Shown: positions 16,692 through 25,098 of the stretch, piece by piece
Position numbering within the stretch: the stretch's first letter is position 1
Layout of the letters: each line of letters opens with the position of its first letter
Assembly: GCA_046329555.1 (NCBI GenBank)
Contig: JAXLUK010000002.1
Location: 186,001-250,000, forward strand
Length of the DNA: 64,000 bases
From: UBA1941 sp046329555
GTDB lineage: Bacteria > Bacteroidota > Bacteroidia > Chitinophagales > LD1
Direction of reading: 5' to 3'
Position numbers and translations under genes: made by a program
The notes under the pieces: model-generated
The model's database searches: none
Told to the model about the DNA's origin: nothing
Seen by the model: only the letters and a program-made list of their open reading frames with translations

Positions 16692-18230
16692 TTAGCGAAT
16701 TTCTTCTGGCAACAAATATATAGGTTCGCGCAGTTTCCATGCAGCCGATGGCGGCGTATTCACCCAGTAAATTTTTTTATGTAAATCTTGTAAGTGATTT
16801 ACTTGTTGCTCGGTTAATCCAGTGCCGAAAGCAGGCAGCGCGCTATAAAACATAAAATCCAGCTCGTTGTCGTTCGGAATATTCACCACCACGGCATCGG
16901 CTGGCAATGTTCTTGTCCAATGACGCATCACTGCAGCATTATAGGTTTTGGCAGAACGAATAGGCGCATACCAGGTGTGCAAATCGAAGTAGCTGGTCAA
17001 TAATCGGTTTGGTTGAAACAATATCAATGAAAATAACAATACAAGCGTCACTGTTGCCATCACCCTTCTTAGCAGAATTTTTTCCAGCAATAACCATCCA
17101 CCATAAGCTATATACAAAAGCACTAATGGCATCACCATAAGCGGATAGCCCCACATCTTAGTAGCCGCCAAGGTAAAAAACAGATACACTCCAACCACCG
17201 ATGCAATTAGTGCCCGATGCAGGTTGTTATTTTTCCCGGGCAGCAAAACCAATATCATCGCCAGAATCGCCACCCACTCCAGATGATGATACATACTGGG
17301 AAGCTGCTTCCAATAAAACCCAATGGATTCCGCATGCCCTTCCAGTACTTCGGTAAAATGCCGGCTATTGTATTGAAATTCGTACTGCGCTTCAATCGGA
17401 TAATGATGAAAAATATACCATTGCCAAGGCAAGAAAGCCAGTAGGGTAATTCCTAACGCGAAGACACCGTCTATCATCACGCGCCTCGTCAACAAATTTC
17501 CTTCTAACAAATGGTAGCAACCATATGTAGCAAATACCAATAAACCAGTGAGCCATTTCACCAACACCGCACCACCCGATGCCAGCGCCATCAACACCAA
17601 CCAACCGCGCCTTCGTGACTGTTCATACCTAAACCAAGCCCACAACGACACCGTAACGTAAAAACAAAAGGCCATATCGTTATGATCCATACCCGTGTAA
17701 CCGCTGGTTAGATCAAGCGGAACATGGTACAATGAAAAGAAGAAGGCCGCCAGAAAACCCGTTTCCGGATTAAACAGGCGCTTACCCAAGTCGTTCAAAA
17801 TTGCAATCAACAAAACACCTTCTATGGCAGACGGCAGGCGCAACGCAAATTCATTTCTTCCAAAAAAATTTACAGACCATCCAATCTGCCATAAAAACAA
17901 GGGTTGCTTATGGAGCCATACGTGGCTAAAAACCCAAGAAAAGGGACTGTATCCGAGCAGCGGATATTCCCGCAAGGTTGGTTTAAGAAAATGCTGGCCG
18001 GTATTGGCACCCACTAGGGCGTGAAAGCGCTCGTCCCAATCGTGCAAAAAAGGATCCAGCTCAATAAAATACAATCGCAGCAATGCGCCTCCTGCTAACA
18101 GCAGCGGTAAGGCCAGTCCAAATTTCCTTTTTAGAAAAAAACAAAGTGCCGCAACATGCAGCGCTCCGGCCGTAATTAATGCAGGTTGTAATGCCCGCGG
18201 CAACAATGCTATGGCATCGTTCCAGCCCAT
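16692..18230 (-). CDS. GT39/ArnT-like integral membrane glycosyltransferase
   Basis: A 512-residue protein with about ten to twelve membrane helices. The first large loop holds DPFLHDWDERFHALVG, the acidic pair that is the catalytic signature of the GT-C fold PMT/ArnT family, which moves sugars from polyprenyl-phosphate donors onto lipid A, glycans or proteins at the periplasmic side. It starts three bases after the asnS stop and is followed by a deacetylase and an acyltransferase, which suggests work on a cell-surface glycan. Acceptor and donor cannot be told from sequence. Confidence 0.85.
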   Translation of the reverse strand: MGWNDAIALLPRALQPALITAGALHVAALCFFLKRKFGLALPLLLAGGALLRLYFIELDPFLHDWDERFHALVGANTGQHFLKPTLREYPLLGYSPFSWVFSHVWLHKQPLFLWQIGWSVNFFGRNEFALRLPSAIEGVLLIAILNDLGKRLFNPETGFLAAFFFSLYHVPLDLTSGYTGMDHNDMAFCFYVTVSLWAWFRYEQSRRRGWLVLMALASGGAVLVKWLTGLLVFATYGCYHLLEGNLLTRRVMIDGVFALGITLLAFLPWQWYIFHHYPIEAQYEFQYNSRHFTEVLEGHAESIGFYWKQLPSMYHHLEWVAILAMILVLLPGKNNNLHRALIASVVGVYLFFTLAATKMWGYPLMVMPLVLLYIAYGGWLLLEKILLRRVMATVTLVLLFSLILFQPNRLLTSYFDLHTWYAPIRSAKTYNAAVMRHWTRTLPADAVVVNIPNDNELDFMFYSALPAFGTGLTEQQVNHLQDLHKKIYWVNTPPSAAWKLREPIYLLPEEIR

Positions 18231-18233
18231 CGC

Positions 18234-19751
18234 CTATGGAAGAAGTCTGCCGTAGCTGCGCGGGAACGGAATTGATTCGCGGATATGTTGCAAGCCGCAA
18301 ATCCAGGCTACCATGCGTTCTAATCCTAAACCAAAACCGCTATGCGGCACATTGCCGAAGCGACGTAAATCAAGATACCATTCAAATGCCGACATCGGCA
18401 ATTGGTGATGATGAATTTGCGCTATCAACCGATCAATATCCGTTTCGCGCTCGCCACCGCCCACTACTTCTCCATAGCCTTCCGGCGCCAACAAATCTAC
18501 ACCACGCGCAATGCCAGGCTCGTTCTGCTTCATGTAGAAAGCTTTCACTTCTGCCGGCCAGTCGTAAACCATCACTGGCTGCCCAAACATCTTCGTTAAA
18601 ACCGTTTCATCGCTTCCCCCGAAATCATCGCCGCGCTGGAAATTTTTTGCACTGTTCATCCACTGCGGGATGTTCAGCAACTTCTCTTCCAAATCGCTGA
18701 TTTCATTTTTCAGCTTATCAATTTTTGATTGATTGAAATTAACCTCGCCCTTCTTCAGCGAACCGCTGTTGATCTTTTCCTGACGTTCGGTAATTTCACT
18801 TTGACAAGCACTCACCTGGTTGCGCAACGCCATTTCTTCTGCTTCTAACATTTGAATAGAAGTGCGGCCGTTGACCTCTTGCTCTCCCTTAATCACGCTC
18901 ACTGCATCCGCATACTTCATTCTGATAAACGGTTCAGCCACTTTTTCCAAATACGTGGTATCACGCTCCAGCACCTCCAATTCCAAAGGATGTTTTTCAA
19001 TAACTTTCAACACCACATATCGAACAAAATCTTCTATCAAATCCATATCCATATCTAAATCATAGAACGCCATTTCAGGTTCTATCATCCAGAATTCAGA
19101 AAGATGTCTGCGTGTTTTAGATTTTTCTGCGCGGAAGGTTGGCCCGAATGTGTAAATCAAACCCTGCGCCATCGCCATGGCTTCACCGTATAGTTGTCCG
19201 CTTTGCGATAAATAAGCCGGCTCTCCATAAAAATCAGTTTCGAACAAAGTAGAAGTTCCTTCGCAGGCGTTACCCGTGAAAAGCGGCGCATCCATCTGCA
19301 CAAATCCCCGTTGTTGAAAGAATTCGTGAATGGAAAAAATGATAGTATTCCTGACGCGCATGATAGCCCATTGGCGGCGACTCCGCAGCCATAAATGACG
19401 CTTATCCATCAAAAACTCTACACCGTGTTCTTTCGGTGTTATCGGAAAATCAACTGCTTCAGAAATCACGTTTAACCGCGACACCTGTACTTCCACCCCA
19501 CCGAATTGCTTTTCATCTAAACGCACCGTACCTTCTAACTCCATGGCGCTTTCCTGCGATAGCCTTTTCGCTTTATCGAAATCTGCTTCACCAACCACAT
19601 TCAGATCTACCACACATTGTACAAAACCGGTACCATCGCGCATCACTAAGAATGCCAATCCTTTGCTATCGCGCTTTTGCGACAGCCATCCTTTCAGCAC
19701 CACTTTTTTTCCATCTAAAGCGGGCAATTCCTTGATATATGTCTGTTTCAT
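18234..19751 (-). CDS. asnS: Asparaginyl-tRNA synthetase
   Basis: Charges tRNA-Asn. From the ATG at 19751 (MKQTYIKELPALDGKK) it has 505 residues: an N-terminal OB-fold anticodon-binding domain (GWLSQKRDSKGLAFLVMRDG), class II motif 2 (FGPTFRAEKSKTRRHLSEFW), and motif 3 (GFGLGLERMVAWICGL) near the end, closing with the AsnRS-like SIPFPRSYGR. It is longer than the roughly 430-470 residues common in the family because of a charged, coiled-coil-like insertion at about residues 290-365 (EMALRNQVSACQSEITERQ...), a feature I associate with Bacteroidota AsnRS. An ATG at 19850 would run into the esterase gene and is rejected. Its placement upstream of envelope glycan genes is unusual. Confidence 0.95.
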   Translation of the reverse strand: MKQTYIKELPALDGKKVVLKGWLSQKRDSKGLAFLVMRDGTGFVQCVVDLNVVGEADFDKAKRLSQESAMELEGTVRLDEKQFGGVEVQVSRLNVISEAVDFPITPKEHGVEFLMDKRHLWLRSRRQWAIMRVRNTIIFSIHEFFQQRGFVQMDAPLFTGNACEGTSTLFETDFYGEPAYLSQSGQLYGEAMAMAQGLIYTFGPTFRAEKSKTRRHLSEFWMIEPEMAFYDLDMDMDLIEDFVRYVVLKVIEKHPLELEVLERDTTYLEKVAEPFIRMKYADAVSVIKGEQEVNGRTSIQMLEAEEMALRNQVSACQSEITERQEKINSGSLKKGEVNFNQSKIDKLKNEISDLEEKLLNIPQWMNSAKNFQRGDDFGGSDETVLTKMFGQPVMVYDWPAEVKAFYMKQNEPGIARGVDLLAPEGYGEVVGGGERETDIDRLIAQIHHHQLPMSAFEWYLDLRRFGNVPHSGFGLGLERMVAWICGLQHIRESIPFPRSYGRLLP

Positions 19752-19783
19752 GGGAAGGGCGAATATAGCAAAAGTGCGTGGGC

Positions 19784-20728
19784 TTACGGCCCGCCATTGG
19801 GCTTGTTGCCAAGCAGAAAACGCAAGGCCGCCGGTAAGCGCCTGCGCCACGCCTTTTCGCTATGATCATCACCATCAGCATACTGCGTCACCCAATTCGC
19901 TGCAGCATACCCTTTTTTCTTCAAAATCCGGTCTACCCGATGTTGTATTGATGGATAGAGGGAATCCAGTGTTTTTGTTCCACAATCAAAATACCAATGA
20001 TGGTTACCCGCAGCGGGCAAATGATGTTTTAGGTAACAAAGGATAGCGCGGGGAAAAGGATTACCATCCTGCTGCACCACACCCACCCAATGTGTAGAAA
20101 AACAGGCCGCTCCGCCGAAAACCTGGGGATATTTACACAGCGCATAGCAGGATAACATAGCGCCCATACTACTGCCGGCGCAAAACGTGGCAGCACGGTT
20201 GGTGTCAACGGAAAAACTTCTATTAATAGCCGGCCTTAATTCTTCCACCATAAATATTAAAAACTCATTGGAACCGGGTTCAAAACCCCGTTGCGCACGG
20301 CCAGAGCGTACCAGGCGTGCCACTACCGTATCACGCTGCCGCTTGTTGAGTTGCCAAAACGGATCCTCAGGAAAAAAATACCGATATCGCGTTTCCGGCT
20401 TGCTGCTAATGCCAACAAAAATACAAGGCCGGATAACACCTTGTACTAATAGCCCATTAGCTGTTTCATCTACTTCCCACGACTGATGATTCCAGGTTAT
20501 GGAAGAATCAAACAGCATTTGTCCATCCTGCATGTAAACAACTGCATAACGAATGGAATCAGCATAGCCATTGGGCAGCCAGATATCAATATCAGGCGAT
20601 TGAATATGTTTTGAAGGAAATGCCAGCCACGATATCATTCGCCCGGATGTAACCGATGGAGGTTGCGCCTGCAACAACAGCGGCATACACAAAACACCAA
20701 ACCATATCCATCGCATTCCCATGACCAC
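19784..20728 (-). CDS. Exported esterase, alpha/beta hydrolase (esterase D / Fes-like)
   Basis: A 314-residue protein with an N-terminal signal sequence (MRWIWFGVLCMPLLLQAQ) and an alpha/beta hydrolase core: IDIWLPNGYADS and AVVYMQDGQMLF at the start, nucleophile elbow CAGSSMGAML (GxSxG) in the middle and the catalytic histidine in GDDHSEKAWRRRL near the end. This pattern is that of the putative esterase family that includes enterochelin esterases and S-formylglutathione hydrolases; the export signal favours a periplasmic or outer-membrane role. Three in-frame ATG codons (20728, 20722, 20716) are possible starts. It ends 32 bases before asnS and heads the five-gene minus-strand run. Confidence 0.82.
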   Translation of the reverse strand: MVMGMRWIWFGVLCMPLLLQAQPPSVTSGRMISWLAFPSKHIQSPDIDIWLPNGYADSIRYAVVYMQDGQMLFDSSITWNHQSWEVDETANGLLVQGVIRPCIFVGISSKPETRYRYFFPEDPFWQLNKRQRDTVVARLVRSGRAQRGFEPGSNEFLIFMVEELRPAINRSFSVDTNRAATFCAGSSMGAMLSCYALCKYPQVFGGAACFSTHWVGVVQQDGNPFPRAILCYLKHHLPAAGNHHWYFDCGTKTLDSLYPSIQHRVDRILKKKGYAAANWVTQYADGDDHSEKAWRRRLPAALRFLLGNKPNGGP

Positions 20729-20780
20729 AAGTTATTGTTTTGTAAGAAAGAAAAGGCTTGATGCAGTAATAAGGGAGCAC

Positions 20781-20788
20781 AATCTTTG
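20781..20788 (+). promoter_or_regulatory. Possible -7 box of the desaturase gene
   Basis: AATCTTTG deviates from TAnnTTTG only at the first base; TTG at 20758-20760 lies 20 bases upstream. The start codon is 12 bases downstream, giving a short leader. Confidence 0.4.
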
Positions 20789-20800
20789 TATTTTTAAGCT

Positions 20801-21784
20801 ATGGAAGAAAACCATCTGCCATGGTATCAGCAACAACTCAAGCAGTATTTTTCTAAAGAAGAATTAGCTGCGTTAATGCATCGTTCCGATTGGCGCGGCC
20901 TGCTAGAAGTTGCCTATACCTGGGTTTGGATTATCGCGGCTTTGCTGCTTGCCGGAGTATTTCCCCATCCAGCCACTGTTTTTCTGGCGCTTTTTATTCT
21001 TGGCGGAAAACAATTGGCTTGCGCCATCATTATGCACGATTGTTCTCATGATGCGTTGTTCAAAAGCCGCAAGTTGAATGCCTTTTTTGGAAACTGGCTA
21101 GGTGCGTTTCCCATTATTCAGAATCTTGAGCAATACCGTCCGTACCACCGCGAACATCATATTCATACTGGCCTCGACAGCGATCCTGATTTAGCGCTCA
21201 CCAAGGGTTATCCGGCATCTGAAATCAGTTTGTCGCGAAAATTTCTCCGCGATTTACTGGGCGCTACCGGGGTAAAAGCAATGGTAGGAACATTAGCCAT
21301 GCATCTGGGCATCTGGGAATATAATTTGGCTGGCGTAGTGCAGCGCAGTAGCCACATTTCACCGAGTGGCGTATGGCAGCATGCCTGGACCAATTTACGC
21401 GGACCCATTGCGTTTCACACCCTTTTCTTTCTTACACTTTGGCTTTGCGGCGCCGCGTGGTTGTATGCCATTTGGTGGATAGCGTTTCTAACGACTTACA
21501 ATTTTTGCCTGCGCGTGCGCAGCATAGCTGAACACAGCATGGCTGAAAATCGTTTAGATCCGCAACAAAATACGCGAACTACTTATGCGAATTTTGTAGA
21601 GCGGATGTTGTTTGCGCCGCATTATGTGAATTACCACAACGAGCACCATTTATGTATGGGAGCGCCGCCTTATTCCCTGCCGAAAATGCATCAGTTATTG
21701 TTAGCCAGAGGCTATTATCAAAACAGTATGATGGAGCCGAATTACCGAAGGGTGCTACTGAGGGCGATTAAAAAAACGGTATGA
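20801..21784 (+). CDS. Membrane fatty acid desaturase family protein
   Basis: A 327-residue di-iron membrane enzyme with the three histidine boxes of the acyl-lipid desaturase/hydroxylase family: HDCSHDALF near residue 80, HREHHIHTG near residue 110, and NYHNEHHLCMG near residue 278, separated by hydrophobic helices. It probably introduces a double bond or hydroxyl into a membrane acyl chain; some related enzymes act on carotenoids, so a pigment role cannot be ruled out. Transcribed alone, divergent from the esterase operon and convergent with the gene at 21789. Confidence 0.88.
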   Translation: MEENHLPWYQQQLKQYFSKEELAALMHRSDWRGLLEVAYTWVWIIAALLLAGVFPHPATVFLALFILGGKQLACAIIMHDCSHDALFKSRKLNAFFGNWLGAFPIIQNLEQYRPYHREHHIHTGLDSDPDLALTKGYPASEISLSRKFLRDLLGATGVKAMVGTLAMHLGIWEYNLAGVVQRSSHISPSGVWQHAWTNLRGPIAFHTLFFLTLWLCGAAWLYAIWWIAFLTTYNFCLRVRSIAEHSMAENRLDPQQNTRTTYANFVERMLFAPHYVNYHNEHHLCMGAPPYSLPKMHQLLLARGYYQNSMMEPNYRRVLLRAIKKTV

Positions 21785-21788
21785 TATT

Positions 21789-22193
21789 TTAGGAAACCGG
21801 ATTAACCGCTATGGAATAAATCTTGTATTGATTGCGGTCGCGTTCGTAATAAAATTTATCCAGCGCTTCATACATATTCTTCGCTCTGAAATAAGAAGTA
21901 TGCAATTGACTGTCGCCAATCTTCATCCATTGCACCGTCATGCTACTTTCTTCCGGATAGTTATTTTCGATATACGCAGCCATCTTAGCCAGTGCATCTA
22001 TTTTATCAGTACCATTAACCGTGTGAAATAAAAACGACTGTTCGTGTGTAGGATTGATGGTAACCACATCCAGCCGCATCACATCATTGCGTTCGCGGAA
22101 ATTAAAAATCACATTTTCTTGCCGCAACCCCAGTAGCGATACAATCTGTTTTTGCAAACGCGCTACTTCAATATTGATATCGCCTCCGCTCAT
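21789..22193 (-). CDS. Conserved-looking protein of unknown function, coupled to clpP
   Basis: A 134-residue soluble, acidic-to-neutral protein with no signal peptide, membrane helix or motif that I recognise. It has an N-terminal helix (NIEVARLQKQIVSLLGL), beta-rich middle and an aromatic, charged C-terminal helix (MYEALDKFYYERDRNQYKI). Its ATG overlaps the clpP stop by four bases (ATGA), so the two are made from one message, placing it where clpX is found in many bacteria. A role as ClpP-associated factor is only a guess from position. Confidence 0.65.
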   Translation of the reverse strand: MSGGDINIEVARLQKQIVSLLGLRQENVIFNFRERNDVMRLDVVTINPTHEQSFLFHTVNGTDKIDALAKMAAYIENNYPEESSMTVQWMKIGDSQLHTSYFRAKNMYEALDKFYYERDRNQYKIYSIAVNPVS

Positions 22194-22798
22194 TGCAGTT
22201 TGTCGGTAATGGCGTCAACAATGCCGTATTTAACTGCTTCTTCAGCCGTCATCCAATAATCGCGATCAAAATCTTTCATCACCTGATCTACTTTCTTACC
22301 GCAGTTATCAGCCAGAATTTCGGCAGAAAATTGGCGTGTGCGCTCAATTTCACGAGCGGTAATTTCAATATCAGTGGCCTGACCATACATACCACCTAAA
22401 GATGGCTGGTGAATCATTACCCGGCCGTGTTTCCATATTTTGCGAGAACCTTTCACGCCACCGCTTAACAGGATAGAACCCATAGATGCAGCCAAACCCA
22501 TACAAATAGTGTGTACCGGTGAAGAAATCATTTTCATCACATCGTAAATCACCATGCCGCTGGTCACTACGCCGCCCGGAGAATTGATGTAGAAGTAGAT
22601 CTCCTTTCCCGGGTCGCTGGCTTCTAAGAACAGCATGCGGTTCACCACTTTTTCTGCTGATTCATCATGTACCGCGCCCCACAGAAATACGCGGCGCTGT
22701 TCCAGAAACTTGTTATCGAATTTCGAGCCCGGCATGAACTTTTCCATCAGGTCGCCCGGATTTTTTGGTGCTTCTGGTTCTTCCATATATGTTTTCAT
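22190..22798 (-). CDS. clpP: ATP-dependent Clp protease proteolytic subunit
   Basis: A 202-residue serine peptidase that forms the barrel of the Clp protease. The catalytic triad is visible: serine in GLAASMGSILLSGG, histidine in RVMIHQPSLGG and aspartate in KDFDRDYWM. Length matches ClpP. The ATG at 22798 is preferred over the GTG one codon earlier. Next gene downstream is an overlapping unknown protein rather than clpX, so the unfoldase must be encoded elsewhere. Confidence 0.96.
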   Translation of the reverse strand: MKTYMEEPEAPKNPGDLMEKFMPGSKFDNKFLEQRRVFLWGAVHDESAEKVVNRMLFLEASDPGKEIYFYINSPGGVVTSGMVIYDVMKMISSPVHTICMGLAASMGSILLSGGVKGSRKIWKHGRVMIHQPSLGGMYGQATDIEITAREIERTRQFSAEILADNCGKKVDQVMKDFDRDYWMTAEEAVKYGIVDAITDKLQ

Positions 22799-22824
22799 CA
22801 CTTTTATTTTTTATTCGGAACGAA

Positions 22825-22832
22825 CGAAAGTA
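22825..22832 (-). promoter_or_regulatory. Putative -7 box of clpP
   Basis: On the minus strand TACTTTCG fits TAnnTTCG and lies 26 bases before the ATG at 22798, giving a leader of about 20 bases. A clear -33 element was not found. Confidence 0.45.
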
Positions 22833-22859
22833 AAATAAATTGGAAAAGTGGGTAACTGC

Positions 22860-25079
22860 TTATTCGTCGTCTTCTTTCCGGGAACAATCAAAATTAATTA
22901 CCCGGGTAGAATCCGACAAAGGCGCAAAACCTGCAGTGCGATTGAGTTTCAGGGTACGGTCGCCATAGGCCCGGTTCAGAAATTTACCCACTATGGGCAA
23001 TGCGGCCGTAGCGCCTTGTCCGGCCGACGTAAAATGCACGGAAGGTTGTTCAAAACCCACCCAGCAACCCGTCACCAATTGCGGCGTCATACAGATAAAC
23101 CAGGCATCAGCATTGGATTGAGTAGTGCCCGTTTTCCCAGCCATTGTAACCTCCTTCAAACCATAATTGTTCCTCAGTCGAGTGGCCGTGCCGTGATTTA
23201 TCACCCCTTTCATCATTTCGGTAGTGGTATAGGCTACTTCTTCAGAAAGCGCCTCGCGCTGTATATCGCCAAACACAGCCAGGTTATTGCCGGTTTTATC
23301 AGTAATCTTCTTAATGAAATACGGCTTGCTGTAAATTCCCTGATTGGCAAAAGTTCCATAGGCACCCATCATTTCCATAAGTGATATATCACTTACACCA
23401 AGACATAGTGCCGGCACCGCGTCCAGGGCGCTTTCAATCCCACAACGCCGTGCCATATCTACCAATGCCTCGGGGCCAAATTCACACATCAGGTTCGCCG
23501 TTACTTTATTATCGCTATACCACAAACCCTCCTGCATGGGTAATTCATCACCTTCCTTCCAATGCTTACTGCCATCTGGGTTCCAACCACCTTGTCCGCA
23601 ACCCGGCGCCTGATAAATCATCATCCGGCAGGGCTCATATTGATGTTCGATAGCCACCGCATATTGCAATGGTTTCATCGTACTGCCTACTTGACGTTTG
23701 GTTGTTTTTTTGGCGTGGTCTAGCTGGAAATATTTCAGATTTGGTCCCCCAATCCAGGCGCGTATCTCGCCGGTGTGCGCATCGGTAGCCAAAAAGCCGG
23801 TTTGGATGATCTGTAGATAATACCGCAGCGAATCCATTACGCTCATTAACGTATCCTTATCGTAGGTGCCATGGTCGCCCTGATAGCTAAACACCGTCAT
23901 ATCTGTTTTCTGACTCAATATTTTTTCGATCTCGGCATCGCTTTTTCCTTTGGCTTTCAGTTCAGCGTAGTGCGCTGTTTCCTTCATCATCTTTTTCAGC
24001 AAATCGGGCTTGGCCCGAACGCCGAATTTCCAGGGCTCCTTGCCCTTCCAATCGTGAAAATATTGCGCTTGCAAATCTTTTAAGTGCTCACGCATACTTT
24101 CTTCCGCATAACGCTGCATGCGCGAATCGATGGTGGTGTACACTTTCAAGCCATCGCGGGTAATATCGTATTTCGAACCATCAGCTTTGCGATTTTTCTC
24201 GCACCAGAATTTTAATTCCTGTCTGAGATATTCGCGGAAATAGGTAGCCAATCCCTCTCTGAAATCAGGATTGTGGAAATTCAACACTACCGGCTTCACT
24301 TTGATGGAATCGTATTGGCGCTGCGAGATATAATTCTGTTCTACCATACGCGAGAGCACCAGATTGCGCCTTTCGCGCGTGCGTTCTTCATGCTTACGCG
24401 GATTGAAGTAAGATGGGCCATTCAGCATAGCCACTAACGTTGCCGCTTCTTCCACTTTTAAAGCAGCGGGCGCTTTATAGAAATAGGTAAAACTGGCCGT
24501 TTTGATGCCGTAGGAATTGTATCCGAAACCGATGGTGTTAAAGTACAGATTGATGATTTCTTCCTTCGTAAAGGTGCGTTCAATTTTTGCAGCCAGCACC
24601 CATTCTTTCAACTTCTGAAAAACGCGTTTGAATTTTCCCGCACGCTGAAAATCCTGATGAAACAAATTTTTAGCCAACTGCTGCGATAGCGTACTGCCGC
24701 CGCCTGCATCTTGTTGCATAATGCCAGTGCGCACAAAAACGCGGAATAGTCCTTTCAAATCTACACCCGAGTGATCATAAAAGCGCTTGTCTTCCGTAGC
24801 TACCAGGGCCTGCACCAGATAAGGTGATAATTCGTCATAGTTTACTTCTATCCGATTCTCATTAAAATAACTACCCAGCACTTCACCATCAGAAGAATAT
24901 ACGGTTGTACTGATATCGTTTTTCGGATCCTGAATATCTTTCAGGTCGGGCATTTCGCCCAGAATTCCTAAATCAATAGCGAAAAAAAACAAAATAGCCA
25001 GCAGTACACCCGACCAGAAGATCAGTTGCACCCGGCGGAACACCTGCCAAAAATTATTGAAGTTTAATTTCCCTGCCAC
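22860..25079 (-). CDS. Class A penicillin-binding protein 1A (glycosyltransferase-transpeptidase)
   Basis: A 739-residue bifunctional peptidoglycan synthase. After one N-terminal membrane helix, the GT51 domain shows EDKRFYDHSGVD and GGGSTLSQQLAKNLF (glycan polymerisation); the transpeptidase domain shows the active serine in GSTMKPLQ, then YSDNKV and GKTGTTQS, the three standard PBP motifs. All key residues are present. The start is a GTG at 25079, 19 bases after the stop of the TPR membrane protein gene, so it looks co-transcribed with an ECF sigma factor and that protein. This context suggests envelope-stress or growth-linked control of wall synthesis. Confidence 0.94.
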   Translation of the reverse strand: MAGKLNFNNFWQVFRRVQLIFWSGVLLAILFFFAIDLGILGEMPDLKDIQDPKNDISTTVYSSDGEVLGSYFNENRIEVNYDELSPYLVQALVATEDKRFYDHSGVDLKGLFRVFVRTGIMQQDAGGGSTLSQQLAKNLFHQDFQRAGKFKRVFQKLKEWVLAAKIERTFTKEEIINLYFNTIGFGYNSYGIKTASFTYFYKAPAALKVEEAATLVAMLNGPSYFNPRKHEERTRERRNLVLSRMVEQNYISQRQYDSIKVKPVVLNFHNPDFREGLATYFREYLRQELKFWCEKNRKADGSKYDITRDGLKVYTTIDSRMQRYAEESMREHLKDLQAQYFHDWKGKEPWKFGVRAKPDLLKKMMKETAHYAELKAKGKSDAEIEKILSQKTDMTVFSYQGDHGTYDKDTLMSVMDSLRYYLQIIQTGFLATDAHTGEIRAWIGGPNLKYFQLDHAKKTTKRQVGSTMKPLQYAVAIEHQYEPCRMMIYQAPGCGQGGWNPDGSKHWKEGDELPMQEGLWYSDNKVTANLMCEFGPEALVDMARRCGIESALDAVPALCLGVSDISLMEMMGAYGTFANQGIYSKPYFIKKITDKTGNNLAVFGDIQREALSEEVAYTTTEMMKGVINHGTATRLRNNYGLKEVTMAGKTGTTQSNADAWFICMTPQLVTGCWVGFEQPSVHFTSAGQGATAALPIVGKFLNRAYGDRTLKLNRTAGFAPLSDSTRVINFDCSRKEDDE

Positions 25080-25098
25080 GCTGTTTTCCCGATACGCA

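Noticed and set aside
20270..20300. GGGTTCAAAACCCC, resembling a tRNA T-arm
   Set aside because: It lies in the esterase coding sequence and no acceptor, D or anticodon arms surround it.
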